A DNA stretch of 60,821 bases from a virus. The translations under genes were made by a program, and so were the position numbers. The first letter of the stretch is position 1, and each line of letters begins with the position of its first letter. Shown here in pieces: positions 1 to 7,596 of this stretch. The notes beneath the pieces were generated by a model, which did not search any database, was not told the DNA's origin, and saw nothing but the letters and a program-made list of their open reading frames with translations. The stretch covers positions 1 to 60,821 of IMG/VR virus record IMGVR_UViG_3300025030_000111. One strand, given 5' to 3'.

Positions 1-54
1 ACAAGTAAAACTGGACAGTTGGATTCCTATCAAGCAGTTTTGAAAGCGAGGTAA
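1..54 (+). CDS. C-terminal end of an upstream gene (partial)
   Basis: Frame 1 is open from the window edge to a TAA at 52-54 and encodes 17 residues. The next gene starts 4 bp later and its ribosome binding site (GCGAGG) lies inside this tail, as is usual in this tightly packed genome. Too little is present to name the protein. Confidence 0.5.
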   Translation, partial: TSKTGQLDSYQAVLKAR

Positions 55-58
55 TGAG

Positions 59-1171
59 ATGAAACTTTATGCGGTTCAGGGATTTGTCGTAGACGATCAG
101 ACTTTCAATCATGCGCCCTCCCTAAATCTTCCTAACCTGTCACTAGACACATTGGACGATTACCATCTTTCGGCAATCGTTGGTCTAGGGCCCTATCCTT
201 ATCTGGGAGCACCAATTCCTCAACATAGCAGAAAAACTCTACTGGTTCCTGCAAGGGTCCGACTTGACTATATGCAAGCAACGGGAGGAAGCCTATTTTT
301 AAAAGTCACTTGCGGGCAGCATGATGGAATTCTGACGGGGGCAGGATTTGAAATTTTTGAATTCCCGCCCCCGCATTTTCAAGGGTTAACTCATTGCCTG
401 CTTTTATTAGATTATTCCAACGGGGAACTACAAGATTCTTTGGATCACGGAAACCTCTGTATAAACCGCCAGAATTTAATATTATACTGCGCGCAATCAA
501 ATTCTGGTATTCTAAGCTTCTCTGCGAACATAGGCCAGACTCCTGCAACAGCGCCTAGTGGAATTAACAATATTACCCTACCTACCCCATCCCAGACGCC
601 AACTCCAGTTGCTGCTTGGACTGATACACTCGTCCTGTCCAGCGGAGTCAGAATCGAGCCTCAAAACAAAGATAAGTACAGCCCCGACCAAAAAGCAATT
701 GGAGTTCTCGACCCGACAATCTGGTACAAGATCCTTTCCCATGACGACAATCTGCTGGGCAGCTATGCTCTCAGCCTGGAGAAAAGAGAGATTGTCCTCT
801 TTACCTCAACTGTCCAGGAATACTCGCTGGTCCTATACTATCGTGAGCCAAACAGGGGAAATACAAAATTTTATCTGCGGCCAACGGATGTCGAAGGAGA
901 AGTCTGGGGAGAATTTTTAGAAGACTACGCGGCCTATAATCTAGATGACCCAGCCACATTAGAGTGCGTATGCCAGGCAGCAGAAGAGCTGATTCAATTC
1001 TTCACTGAAAGAAGGTATACGGAACAAGAAGCTGCGGAGGAGAATCCGGCGGCTCCCGGTAAGATCGATTGGTATGCCATAGCGGGGTTACCAATTTCCG
1101 GCAGTAACATCGTATACCCAATAATGGGGGGCGGAAGCGCCTCTACTAATGCCTCTACGGGGAGCCCATAA
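59..1171 (+). CDS. Unknown 370-aa protein, possible virion component
   Basis: A 370-aa protein with no family I recognise. The first ~155 residues are beta-rich. They are followed by a Thr/Pro linker near residues 165-182 (TLPTPSQTPTPVA), a second globular part, and a Gly/Ser/Thr-rich tail after about residue 350. Two folded parts joined by a Pro/Thr linker is common in phage structural or adaptor proteins, so a virion role is an inference from composition only. The ATG follows a GCGAGG ribosome binding site. The next gene begins 3 bp after the stop. Confidence 0.8.
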   Translation: MKLYAVQGFVVDDQTFNHAPSLNLPNLSLDTLDDYHLSAIVGLGPYPYLGAPIPQHSRKTLLVPARVRLDYMQATGGSLFLKVTCGQHDGILTGAGFEIFEFPPPHFQGLTHCLLLLDYSNGELQDSLDHGNLCINRQNLILYCAQSNSGILSFSANIGQTPATAPSGINNITLPTPSQTPTPVAAWTDTLVLSSGVRIEPQNKDKYSPDQKAIGVLDPTIWYKILSHDDNLLGSYALSLEKREIVLFTSTVQEYSLVLYYREPNRGNTKFYLRPTDVEGEVWGEFLEDYAAYNLDDPATLECVCQAAEELIQFFTERRYTEQEAAEENPAAPGKIDWYAIAGLPISGSNIVYPIMGGGSASTNASTGSP

Positions 1172-1174
1172 TTT

Positions 1175-1453
1175 ATGCCAAGAGGAAAGACAAAGGAGAA
1201 CGCCGAAAGGCGATTCAGACGCTTTATCTATGAGATGCCGGAGATGGTCTATACGGGAAGCCCCTGTTGGGGCTGGTTCGGCGGCCATGATAAGGCTGGA
1301 TACCCCTGTTTCTGGTACCGGAGTCAGTCGATGCGGGCCTATCGGGCTGCTTGGTTAATCTTTAAAAAAGAGGAGCCGGTCGGGGAGATCGTGCGAAGCT
1401 GTATGAATAAATACTGTTGTAACCCGGAGCATCTAGAGGGAGAGATGAAATGA
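1175..1453 (+). CDS. Small HNH-type endonuclease-like protein, probably inactive
   Basis: A 92-aa protein matching the common phage HNH pattern: CWGW near residues 31-34, an AYRAAW segment at 55-60 and CCNPEHL at 81-87. In active relatives the core reads xHxCDNxxCxNPxHL. Here the first catalytic His position is Arg74 (sequence VRSC), while the zinc-type cysteines and the final NPEHL remain. It may bind DNA without cutting or be a decayed homing endonuclease. It overlaps the next gene by an ATGA. Confidence 0.7.
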   Translation: MPRGKTKENAERRFRRFIYEMPEMVYTGSPCWGWFGGHDKAGYPCFWYRSQSMRAYRAAWLIFKKEEPVGEIVRSCMNKYCCNPEHLEGEMK

Positions 1454-1686
1454 GCGTTCTTTTTGAAAAGTACAAGACAAAGAGTTCCAACGGTTTAACT
1501 CTCTATCAAATTCCGATGGGAGAAGCCATAGACACCTTTTTAGAACTAGAGGAGGCGTATAAGAACTTTTCTAAACTTCCTTATAGTTCTGGCTGGTCGG
1601 TAGCAAGACAACAAATAGTAGAGCGTAGAGCAGAAATAAGAAAACTACTAGACAAATTTATTATACACGCCAGCTCATCAGAGTGA
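1450..1686 (+). CDS. Unknown 78-aa protein
   Basis: No family recognised. It is largely helical and charged, with a C-terminal R/K/E-rich helix. The ATG overlaps the stop of the HNH-like gene (ATGA), indicating translational coupling. Confidence 0.65.
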   Translation: MSVLFEKYKTKSSNGLTLYQIPMGEAIDTFLELEEAYKNFSKLPYSSGWSVARQQIVERRAEIRKLLDKFIIHASSSE

Positions 1687-1708
1687 GGCAGCAAAAAGGA
1701 GTATAAAT

Positions 1709-2077
1709 ATGTGGCCATTTTCAAAGACGGCGCGTTCCTCAATGTCAACTGTTGTTCGTGCTCCCTCAGAAAAAGATCTGGAGGAAAGCGGACCAAAAAA
1801 ATACGAGCTGATAATCTATGCAGAGGCCGCCTCTAAAAGTGCTCTCGCCGGATTAATCGGAGAGGCGGCGGGCTATTTACGATTTGGGTCTGGAAATGGC
1901 AGATACTCCGACTCCAGGGGCTTCATAGAGTACCAAGCTAAGCCTGTAAAAGGGGAAATACGAGACACTGACGGGCCTTATATGATTCCTTATATCAGAA
2001 CTGAGATGCAGGTGTGGGATGACGAGGAGAGGCAGAGGAAAGAAGAATCAGAGAGAGACAACAAAAAAGGAGTATAA
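1709..2077 (+). CDS. Unknown 122-aa protein
   Basis: No family recognised. A short N-terminus precedes a mixed alpha/beta core (ELIIYAEAASKSALAGLIGEA), and the C-terminus is very acidic/basic (DDEERQRKEESERDNKKG). A good AAAAGGAG site lies 10 bp before the ATG. The same AAAAAGGAGTATAAA leader recurs before the next gene. Confidence 0.7.
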   Translation: MWPFSKTARSSMSTVVRAPSEKDLEESGPKKYELIIYAEAASKSALAGLIGEAAGYLRFGSGNGRYSDSRGFIEYQAKPVKGEIRDTDGPYMIPYIRTEMQVWDDEERQRKEESERDNKKGV

Positions 2078-2082
2078 AAGCC

Positions 2083-2265
2083 ATGACGGAATTCGATAAA
2101 TTGGGGGATTTCCTACATAAATTTATACTTCTCGTCGCAGAGAAGGAACAGGAGGAAAACTTCCTACGCGGAGGCATGAGCTTAAAATACTTGGAACTTC
2201 AGGAGGAGCTGGAACAGATGCAGGATCAGCTCAACCAAGTCGAGATTCGGAGAAGCAAGCCATGA
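2083..2265 (+). CDS. Unknown 60-aa helical protein
   Basis: A short protein made almost wholly of heptad-like helix (LQEELEQMQDQLNQVE near the end), probably a small coiled coil. It has an AAAAGGAG site and its stop overlaps the next start (ATGA). Confidence 0.6.
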   Translation: MTEFDKLGDFLHKFILLVAEKEQEENFLRGGMSLKYLELQEELEQMQDQLNQVEIRRSKP

Positions 2266-2345
2266 TCTGGTTAATCGTCTTAAATCTCATTATCCTGACC
2301 TGGGCGTTGGCCCTCTGGGTGATGTGGCGCTCTCGGAGGGGATAA
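2262..2345 (+). CDS. 27-aa single-span membrane peptide
   Basis: A very small gene coupled by ATGA to its neighbour. It encodes one hydrophobic helix (IWLIVLNLIILTWALALWVM) followed by a basic tail (WRSRRG), which predicts a cytoplasmic C-terminus. Function unknown; small phage membrane peptides can be lysis or superinfection factors, but nothing here proves that. Confidence 0.5.
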   Translation: MIWLIVLNLIILTWALALWVMWRSRRG

Positions 2346-2346
2346 A

Positions 2347-2733
2347 ATGAAGTTACTTTTTTGTTCCAAGGGCTGTTTTGATATCATACGACTATTCCAT
2401 GAGGAGAGAAGTTGTGTCTGTGGTAAGGTCAAGGGGAGATATTTGAAGGACGGCCATTATGCTGAGTATTCAGGAGAGGGGGCGGTGCCCCTGGGAATGG
2501 ACAATCACGAATTTACACAGACTTTGAAACAGTGGCCAAACTGGAAGCACAGCAGAGGCTTAAGATTCGACGCCTTTTTTATCGGAAAAAATTGTAAAAC
2601 CTTCGTCAATTTGGATGCCCCGGCGGGGCCTGTTCAGGTCGATCCGGAAATCAGACAAATCGCCGACAGGGAGAAGATTGTCCAAGAGGTCATTGCTGAG
2701 TTAATAAAAAATGGAGTACTGACAGACCCATGA
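2347..2733 (+). CDS. Conserved phage protein with Cys-pair N-terminus, 128 aa
   Basis: The N-terminus has Cys residues arranged as C-x3-C...C-x-CGK, which could bind a metal. It is followed by a GRYLKDGHYAEYSG...PLGMDNHEF block that I associate with a widespread uncharacterised phage/prophage family. The rest is helical. Function unknown. Its TGA overlaps an ATG that opens a truncated-looking ORF just before the TnpB insertion. Confidence 0.7.
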   Translation: MKLLFCSKGCFDIIRLFHEERSCVCGKVKGRYLKDGHYAEYSGEGAVPLGMDNHEFTQTLKQWPNWKHSRGLRFDAFFIGKNCKTFVNLDAPAGPVQVDPEIRQIADREKIVQEVIAELIKNGVLTDP

Positions 2734-2807
2734 GCGTTAGGTGGGTGGGGAAGCGTCATCCTCATTCTTTCCAAAAGTCCCCTGATAATTTAAAACTTGT
2801 GGAATAA
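2730..2807 (+). pseudogene. 25-codon ORF, possible gene remnant at the TnpB left end
   Basis: This ORF starts in an ATGA overlap with the preceding stop, like genuine neighbours, but stops after 25 codons just before the tnpB promoter. Its position suggests the 5' end of a gene cut by the TnpB element. It could equally be a chance ORF. Confidence 0.3.
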
Positions 2808-2810
2808 TTA

Positions 2811-2819
2811 TGCTATAAT
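2811..2819 (+). promoter_or_regulatory. Extended -10 promoter of tnpB
   Basis: TGC-TATAAT is a perfect TGn-TATAAT extended -10 element. Transcription would start about 7 bp downstream, at or next to the tnpB ATG (2826). No Shine-Dalgarno sequence precedes that ATG, so the mRNA is probably leaderless. Confidence 0.6.
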
Positions 2820-2825
2820 AAAAGT

Positions 2826-4043
2826 ATGGAGATCAAACAGACGATTCAAATTCTGATCGAACCTGACGAAGACCTCAGAGAAACTCTGGAAGCTTTTCGT
2901 CAAGTAAAACAGAGCTTGTCTAACCCCTGTTTTAATGCTGGTGATCCTCTCAATCAAATTGAGTTGCATAGATCCTCCTACTCTTCTGTGGCAGGGAAGG
3001 TTAACTCCCAAATGACCTGCTCTGCGATCCGTCTTGTGGCTGCTTCCTATATTACAGCCAAGCGGAATGGGCATAAGATTGATAAATTCTTCAACTTTAA
3101 ACGGAGACACGCCCTCTTCTTGATTGGTAAGAAGGGGCGGGACGCAGACTTTCGTAAAGACGGTACGCTCTCCATTTGGACAGTATCGGGGCGAAAGCGT
3201 ATTAACTACACTGTTCCTGAATACTTTAAACCCTTTCTCAGAGAGGCGAAAGAGATCGATTCGATTAATGTCGTCGATCGTAAGGGACGGCTGATCGGCC
3301 TTGTTTGCCTCGCCCTGGAAGTTCCTGATCCTAAAGGGATTCACCCCGTCGGCGTCGATCTTAATGAGACAAACGTTCTTGTGGCTGTAGATGCTGATAA
3401 CCAAGAATTGTTTATCCCTGGGATTTCCCACAGCGTCGCCAATACCAAGACCAGGAAGACCAAAAAGAGACTCCAGAGAAAACTTTCGAGCCGCAAGGCA
3501 GAGAAGCGAGATACCAGATCGGTACGCCGTCTTCTCAAACGGCTTGCTCGTAAGCAATCTAACAGGACTAAAACCTTCTGTCAAACCGTTGCTAAGCAGT
3601 TTGTCAGTTGGTGTCCCGAAGATTCGGTTATTGTTTTGGAAGATTTGAAAATTCCAAAAGTATCCAAGAAGATGAAGGCCAAGAAGGGCGTTCAACGTAG
3701 ACTCTCTCAGTGGGCTAGAGGAACTCTGACAACCTGGATTAACTCCAATGCTGAAAAGCGTGGAATCCTGGTGGTCAAAGTCAACCCCGCTTACACATCG
3801 CAGGACTGCTCCCGGTGTGGTTTGAGAGGAATTCGTCACCGTCATAAGTTCCTCTGTCCTTCCTGTTCCTTCTCGGCTCACGCTGACTTAAATGCGGCGG
3901 TAAACATTAGAAACCGCTATACTGTGCTCCGGCACAGTGGGGCTCTGTCAATGGCCCCTGAAGCCCTGCCTACAAGTACCGTTCAGGTACACTCTGGCGA
4001 GGGCAAACTCACGCGATACCGCAAGGTTAGCGGGAGTAATTGA
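2826..4043 (+). CDS. tnpB: TnpB, RNA-guided nuclease of the IS200/IS605 group
   Basis: A 405-aa TnpB of typical length. The split RuvC active site is complete: Asp178 in GVDLNETN, Glu272 in IVLEDLKIPK and Asp354 in HADLNAAVNI. A four-Cys zinc ribbon lies between the last two (CSRCG...CPSC, about residues 327-348). The family uses a right-end RNA to cut DNA next to a short target-adjacent motif, helping the transposon persist. No TnpA transposase is nearby, so it cannot move by itself. It sits on the same strand as the phage genes. Its stop overlaps the next start (TGATG), so it is neatly built into the operon. Confidence 0.93.
   Translation: MEIKQTIQILIEPDEDLRETLEAFRQVKQSLSNPCFNAGDPLNQIELHRSSYSSVAGKVNSQMTCSAIRLVAASYITAKRNGHKIDKFFNFKRRHALFLIGKKGRDADFRKDGTLSIWTVSGRKRINYTVPEYFKPFLREAKEIDSINVVDRKGRLIGLVCLALEVPDPKGIHPVGVDLNETNVLVAVDADNQELFIPGISHSVANTKTRKTKKRLQRKLSSRKAEKRDTRSVRRLLKRLARKQSNRTKTFCQTVAKQFVSWCPEDSVIVLEDLKIPKVSKKMKAKKGVQRRLSQWARGTLTTWINSNAEKRGILVVKVNPAYTSQDCSRCGLRGIRHRHKFLCPSCSFSAHADLNAAVNIRNRYTVLRHSGALSMAPEALPTSTVQVHSGEGKLTRYRKVSGSN
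3921..4040 (+). ncRNA. Candidate TnpB guide RNA scaffold (reRNA/omega RNA)
   Basis: TnpB guide RNAs overlap the 3' end of the gene and run past the right end. Here the end of tnpB holds three local stems: ACTGTGC/GCACAGT (3921-3938), GTACC/GGTAC (3976-3990) and CCGC/GCGG (4019-4033). The guide would then begin around the tnpB stop and read into the next gene. The exact boundary cannot be set from one copy. Confidence 0.5.
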
Positions 4044-4252
4044 TGAGTGACATCCTATTCTCTTATCCTGTCCCTGCCGGAACCTTGGTAACGGCAGAGT
4101 TAGTGGTGGAGCTGGCTTACCGGGCCGCCTCGGAAGGTAAGATCGGCCGAGAGACGGCTAACCACCTCAAATGGCAGCAACTTCAGGAAATCCCTGAAGA
4201 CTGGAACGAGGATGTACAGGATATTGTTGAATTTTTTAGAGAGGGGTCGTAA
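4043..4252 (+). CDS. Unknown 69-aa protein
   Basis: Starts at the ATG overlapping the tnpB stop (TGATG). It contains a helical core with AELVVELAYRAASEGKI and an acidic end. No family recognised. Without the TnpB element it would lie directly after the gene at 2347-2733. Confidence 0.65.
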   Translation: MSDILFSYPVPAGTLVTAELVVELAYRAASEGKIGRETANHLKWQQLQEIPEDWNEDVQDIVEFFREGS

Positions 4253-4566
4253 TGTCCAGTTCGATATCTGAAGACGATTGGAATAGAATTTGCTGGTACC
4301 TAGAAAATCATTACGATATCTCTATCCCCAAAGACGAGTTTAGCCCGTCCTATCGAGTCTGCTTTGCCCCTGACGGCAGGCAATGTATGGAGCTAAAAGC
4401 AACCGATCTAAGAACGGGGCAAGAATATCTTTTAACCACGGGCTACGATTCGGCCCCAACTAGCAAAAATGCTGGCCTTAATTGGGCCTTCGACCAAGTA
4501 AAACTTATTGTGAATTTGTTCATGTCTATTCATACCCCGAGCTGGATTGAGGAGTTAAAACTGTGA
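4252..4566 (+). CDS. Unknown 104-aa protein
   Basis: No family recognised. It has a mixed alpha/beta composition with a FAPDGRQCMELKATDLRTG segment that looks like beta-hairpins. It is coupled upstream by TAATG and downstream by TGATG. Confidence 0.65.
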   Translation: MSSSISEDDWNRICWYLENHYDISIPKDEFSPSYRVCFAPDGRQCMELKATDLRTGQEYLLTTGYDSAPTSKNAGLNWAFDQVKLIVNLFMSIHTPSWIEELKL

Positions 4567-4817
4567 TGAGCTGTTTAACTTTCTGGTGGACCACTCTAAT
4601 TTCAATTTATCTTCCTGCGGTTGTGGCCGTATTACTCTGTTTTCTTTTACTTGCCCCGGTAATTCTACTCTGTATGTTCTCCTTTTATCTAGCCCAAGAA
4701 AAGTTTCGTATCCCCTGGCTAACCGTTCCCATATACCTTTTCCTCTGTACCAACTATTTTATCTTCTTAGTCGTTACAATTCATACCCTAGGTAATTGCT
4801 TAGGAGTGGTACAATGA
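4566..4817 (+). CDS. Two-span membrane protein, 83 aa
   Basis: Two strongly hydrophobic stretches, about residues 12-44 and 50-74, separated by QEKFRIPW, predict a helical hairpin in the inner membrane. A GTG at 4563 is also possible, but the TGATG overlap favours the ATG at 4566. Function unknown. Its size and topology would fit a holin or inner-membrane effector, though it is not next to a lysis gene. Confidence 0.6.
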   Translation: MSCLTFWWTTLISIYLPAVVAVLLCFLLLAPVILLCMFSFYLAQEKFRIPWLTVPIYLFLCTNYFIFLVVTIHTLGNCLGVVQ

Positions 4818-5023
4818 AAGATTATAGTTTAGTAAGCGATTCAGAACTGGCACAAGATTTATTGGACACTATCCAAGAATGTAAAAGACTGAAACAGGAA
4901 CTTGGAACCAGAGGCTACAGAGTTAATTTTCTAGGTGCAGAAAATGAAATTCCCTCCGTGAACGAGATTTACAAAAATGTTCCTCTGCTAGGAAGAAATA
5001 GGGAGGTAATCTACTATGAGTAA
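4814..5023 (+). CDS. Unknown 69-aa protein
   Basis: The ATG at 4814 follows a TAGGAG site inside the preceding gene and overlaps its stop by ATGA, so I prefer it to any upstream start. The N-terminal half is helical (ELAQDLLDTIQECKRLKQEL). No family recognised. Confidence 0.6.
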   Translation: MKDYSLVSDSELAQDLLDTIQECKRLKQELGTRGYRVNFLGAENEIPSVNEIYKNVPLLGRNREVIYYE

Positions 5024-5285
5024 AACTACCAAACCTGCGGCGACGCACAATGCTGAGGTCGCTACTGAATACCAGAACCAGGAAGCTCAATCTTCTATTC
5101 CCCATGCCAAAAGTTCTCAATATTTCCAGGGGGCGGCCAAACCGTATGACAAAGATGTAAGTTGCGCTTGTGGAGGCCCCCTCTTCAAGTCAGAGCTAGG
5201 AATTACCCAATTTGATAAACCTGAAAAAGTATTTGTATTCTGTGGGCGCTGTGCCCAGGTATCTATTGTGTTGGAGAGCCAATAA
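5016..5285 (+). CDS. Small zinc-ribbon protein, 89 aa
   Basis: A disordered polar N-terminal half precedes CACGGP at about residues 50-55 and FCGRC near residue 78. The two Cys pairs are spaced like a treble-clef or zinc ribbon. Function unknown. Small zinc-ribbon proteins recur throughout this genome. Confidence 0.65.
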   Translation: MSKTTKPAATHNAEVATEYQNQEAQSSIPHAKSSQYFQGAAKPYDKDVSCACGGPLFKSELGITQFDKPEKVFVFCGRCAQVSIVLESQ

Positions 5286-5914
5286 TGACTAGAGAGAAAG
5301 AAAAAACACAAGAAGAGCTTTTCCAGCTTACCGCCAATCGCCAGCAGTTTGAGCTAATCAGCCGGGGCCTGGAACTTCTATCTAGAGTTCGCGCAGGACA
5401 GTTAACCTATCTGCGAGATGAACTAATCGGTGTCGAAGGTGTCACCGAAGATTACGAAGCCCTCCACACTGCCCTAGAAGCCCTCCATCACACTGTCTTT
5501 CCCCAGGATGCCTATAACGAGTCCAACCATAGCCGGAAGGACTGCTGGGAATGCTATGATATCCAACAAGTTATCCGAAATGGGTTAAGCTGGTCCAAAT
5601 ACCCGGAGGGAGATTGTACGAGAAGTTTTGACGAGCCCATGCTCTTCGGCCAGGAGCCTCACCCATACCTGATGCGCTGGAACGGGACTGAGGCTACAAG
5701 GATTAGAAATCAAATAAACAAAAAATACTTCCTCCGGGATGCGTTTTCCGATCTCATCAAAACTTCCGACCTACAAGACGGGATTGAGATTCTGAAAAAA
5801 TGGAAGGAAGCTTACGATATCCAGGAAGAGGCCATGGCAGAGGCCCGGAAATTCTTCGGAGAAAAATCTTATGATACAATTATGGACTCTTTCAAAACTC
5901 CCGGGGAGGTTTAA
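5285..5914 (+). CDS. Unknown 209-aa protein
   Basis: No family recognised. It is mainly helical, with a Cys/His cluster in the middle (HSRKDCWECYDIQQ) and an aromatic WSKYPEGDCTRSF segment. It is coupled by TAATG upstream, and its TAA overlaps the next ATG. Confidence 0.7.
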   Translation: MTREKEKTQEELFQLTANRQQFELISRGLELLSRVRAGQLTYLRDELIGVEGVTEDYEALHTALEALHHTVFPQDAYNESNHSRKDCWECYDIQQVIRNGLSWSKYPEGDCTRSFDEPMLFGQEPHPYLMRWNGTEATRIRNQINKKYFLRDAFSDLIKTSDLQDGIEILKKWKEAYDIQEEAMAEARKFFGEKSYDTIMDSFKTPGEV

Positions 5915-6078
5915 TGAAGGGAATACTGACTGGTACGGACGGCTCTCGTGTTCTTTTAAAGATCGGCGAAGAGCAGGCTGTTACCGTGTGGCTGGAACCA
6001 CAAGAGGCACGTTTTCTAGCGGCTCAGTTGAATTTACTGTCTGATCAGGCGGAGGAAAGGTCAACTACCTCCCCCTAA
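5914..6078 (+). CDS. Unknown 54-aa protein
   Basis: A small gene whose ATG overlaps the previous TAA (TAATG) with GGGGAGG just upstream. The product is a short beta-rich segment (GSRVLLKIGEEQAVTVWL) followed by a helix. It has the look of small phage proteins of unknown role. Confidence 0.55.
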   Translation: MKGILTGTDGSRVLLKIGEEQAVTVWLEPQEARFLAAQLNLLSDQAEERSTTSP

Positions 6079-6093
6079 AGGAGTTGGTCCGCG

Positions 6094-6522
6094 ATGAAGT
6101 TATTTGGGTTTATGTTAGAGGACGCTAAGGGAATCTGGAAGAAATTCCAGGAGTCAGAGCGAAAGTTAAGAAATTCCCAGGAGTTGATCTACGCCCTAAT
6201 TCAGATTATCTTAATGCTGCGGTACGAATTGAGGCAGAAAAAGGAATATGAGTTATCTGATAGGGTAAGGAATTATCTAGCTCTCAAAGGTATTCAGGCA
6301 AAAGATCCGGGTAAGGGGGGTCAAGAGGTTTTTAGGTACACAATTTCTTTGGATAAACCAAAAGAACTAACACTTCTGACCGATTTAGAATGGATGAACC
6401 GAATGGGTGCCCTTGACTCTCTCTGCTGCCGGGACCGGCATTACGATCCGGTTGTTTGGTTAAAGCCTAAACCCAATAAGGAATTTGAAGCCTACAAGAA
6501 AGGTCTACAAGGAAAGGAGTAA
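6094..6522 (+). CDS. Unknown 142-aa protein
   Basis: The N-terminal ~70 residues are helical and charged (coiled-coil like, ESERKLRNSQELIYALIQI). The C-terminal half is mixed and includes LCCRDRHYDPVVW. No family recognised. An AAAGGAG site lies about 10 bp before the start. Confidence 0.65.
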   Translation: MKLFGFMLEDAKGIWKKFQESERKLRNSQELIYALIQIILMLRYELRQKKEYELSDRVRNYLALKGIQAKDPGKGGQEVFRYTISLDKPKELTLLTDLEWMNRMGALDSLCCRDRHYDPVVWLKPKPNKEFEAYKKGLQGKE

Positions 6523-6526
6523 ATAA

Positions 6527-7168
6527 ATGGAAAAAAGATTTACGCTTGGTTTTGGGCGTACAAAAGGAACAGAGTACTCACTGATTTCATTGCGTCAGGG
6601 CAAGGGATTGGAGATCTTCGGCTGGTCTAAAAACGAAAAAAAGGACTGGGTAGAACTTAATTTCGACACTTTTGCCCAACTTCGGGACTTCATAGCAATT
6701 CTTCAGAGAGAGCTGGACAATTATCTGACTCGTGATCTGAACGCTGAGAAGGAAGAGATCGAAAGAGTAACCTATATTCAAAATAATGACTACTATAACG
6801 AGGAAGCACACTCCGCCTTGGAGTTATTAGGAGGGGTTACGATTACCGGACCAACAGATAATGGGTGGTGGACAGCTAAAGCGAATGGAAGTGTTGTGGG
6901 ACCGAAAAATTTATCGACCATTATCGCTTCCGGGAAATGTAAAAACGGTGCCGTCAATCTACTCTTTGCCAATATTACGGCTCAGGATACCGTTCTTCAA
7001 CTTCCTGGTAGGGAAGGGCTGTTGAGATGGTCTGGAACCTATTGGGAACCCTGCTCTCCCCCGCCGAGTAATCCCTTTTACCGGGAACAGAACTCCAGAC
7101 TCCTTTCTGTTTTTACGGAGGGCGTACAGCCGGTTGGAATTCTCGATCTTTCGCCCACGGACGAATAA
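6527..7168 (+). CDS. Unknown 213-aa protein
   Basis: No family recognised. The N-terminal ~100 residues look like an alpha/beta domain ending in helices. The C-terminal half is beta-rich with many Gly/Asn/Thr residues. A GGAAAGGAG site precedes the ATG. It is the last gene before a 428-bp non-coding stretch and may end the operon. Confidence 0.7.
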   Translation: MEKRFTLGFGRTKGTEYSLISLRQGKGLEIFGWSKNEKKDWVELNFDTFAQLRDFIAILQRELDNYLTRDLNAEKEEIERVTYIQNNDYYNEEAHSALELLGGVTITGPTDNGWWTAKANGSVVGPKNLSTIIASGKCKNGAVNLLFANITAQDTVLQLPGREGLLRWSGTYWEPCSPPPSNPFYREQNSRLLSVFTEGVQPVGILDLSPTDE

Positions 7169-7237
7169 AGACCCTACAAGGATAATCAATTTTATACTAG
7201 AAATAGCACAATAGGTTTTTCCGTCAGTAGTAAAAAT

Positions 7238-7279
7238 AGCGGGAGCGGGTACACCACTCCGCCCATTCGCTGATTTTTT
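7238..7279 (+). terminator. Imperfect terminator-like hairpin
   Basis: AGCG...CGCT closes an imperfect stem that includes GGGAG and CTCC segments and is followed by TTTTTT at 7274-7279. It lies 70 bp after the last gene of the upstream run. Confidence 0.4.
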
Positions 7280-7287
7280 GGCGCCCC

Positions 7288-7323
7288 CCGCCCATTTTTG
7301 GGCCCATTTTTCCGCCCATTTTA
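7288..7323 (+). repeat. Three perfect-phase 12-bp tandem repeats
   Basis: Units at 7288-7299 (CCGCCCATTTTT), 7300-7311 (GGGCCCATTTTT) and 7312-7323 (CCGCCCATTTTA) are directly adjacent. A partial copy, CCGCCCATT, lies at 7259. Such arrays can be iterons or a repressor array; which one is not shown here. Confidence 0.75.
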
Positions 7324-7529
7324 TTGGTTACATGCAGGAAACCTAAACTCTATGGTTTAATGCAGGTTATCTAATCTCCAGTCACTAGGCCAATAAGTGC
7401 CGTGGGGATTGACACCGTAACCCGGTCTTGGTACGATGGGGGTATCGATCAGTGCCGACTGACCGAAGACACGGGGTAGCGCCCGCCATAGTCGGCTAAG
7501 AACTGTATCGCCGTAACCAGACGGCATGA

Positions 7530-7589
7530 ACCTTGACAACTGAATAAGGTAGGAAGCTCCGACAGGCGCTACAAGCGCCATAAAGGAGC
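7530..7589 (+). promoter_or_regulatory. Structured leader that can hide the ribosome binding site
   Basis: ACCTT (7530) pairs with AAGGT (7546). GCTCC (7556) can pair with GGAGC (7585), enclosing a perfect GGCGCT/AGCGCC hairpin (7565-7579). The Shine-Dalgarno GGAG at 7585-7588 of the 7597 gene therefore lies inside a stem, as in a translational riboswitch or protein-controlled leader. Confidence 0.55.
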
Positions 7590-7596
7590 ATCAAAT

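Larger units (their letters stand above)
7169..7596. other. Non-coding region: terminator-like hairpin, 12-bp repeats, structured leader
   Basis: No gene is visible in these 428 bp. From left to right it holds an imperfect terminator (7238-7279), three tandem 12-bp repeats (7288-7323), a stem GCCGACT/AGTCGGC (around 7454-7496), and a compact set of hairpins ending at the ribosome binding site of the next gene (7530-7589). The pattern marks a boundary between transcription units and a regulated leader. Confidence 0.6.

Noticed and set aside
2808-3881. Long open frame on the minus strand opposite tnpB
   Set aside because: It mirrors the tnpB frame, has no domain sense and no ribosome binding site; all TnpB motifs are on the plus strand.
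7533-7538. TTGACA at 7533 as a promoter -35
   Set aside because: No -10 box lies 16-18 bp downstream; the sequence is part of a hairpin loop.
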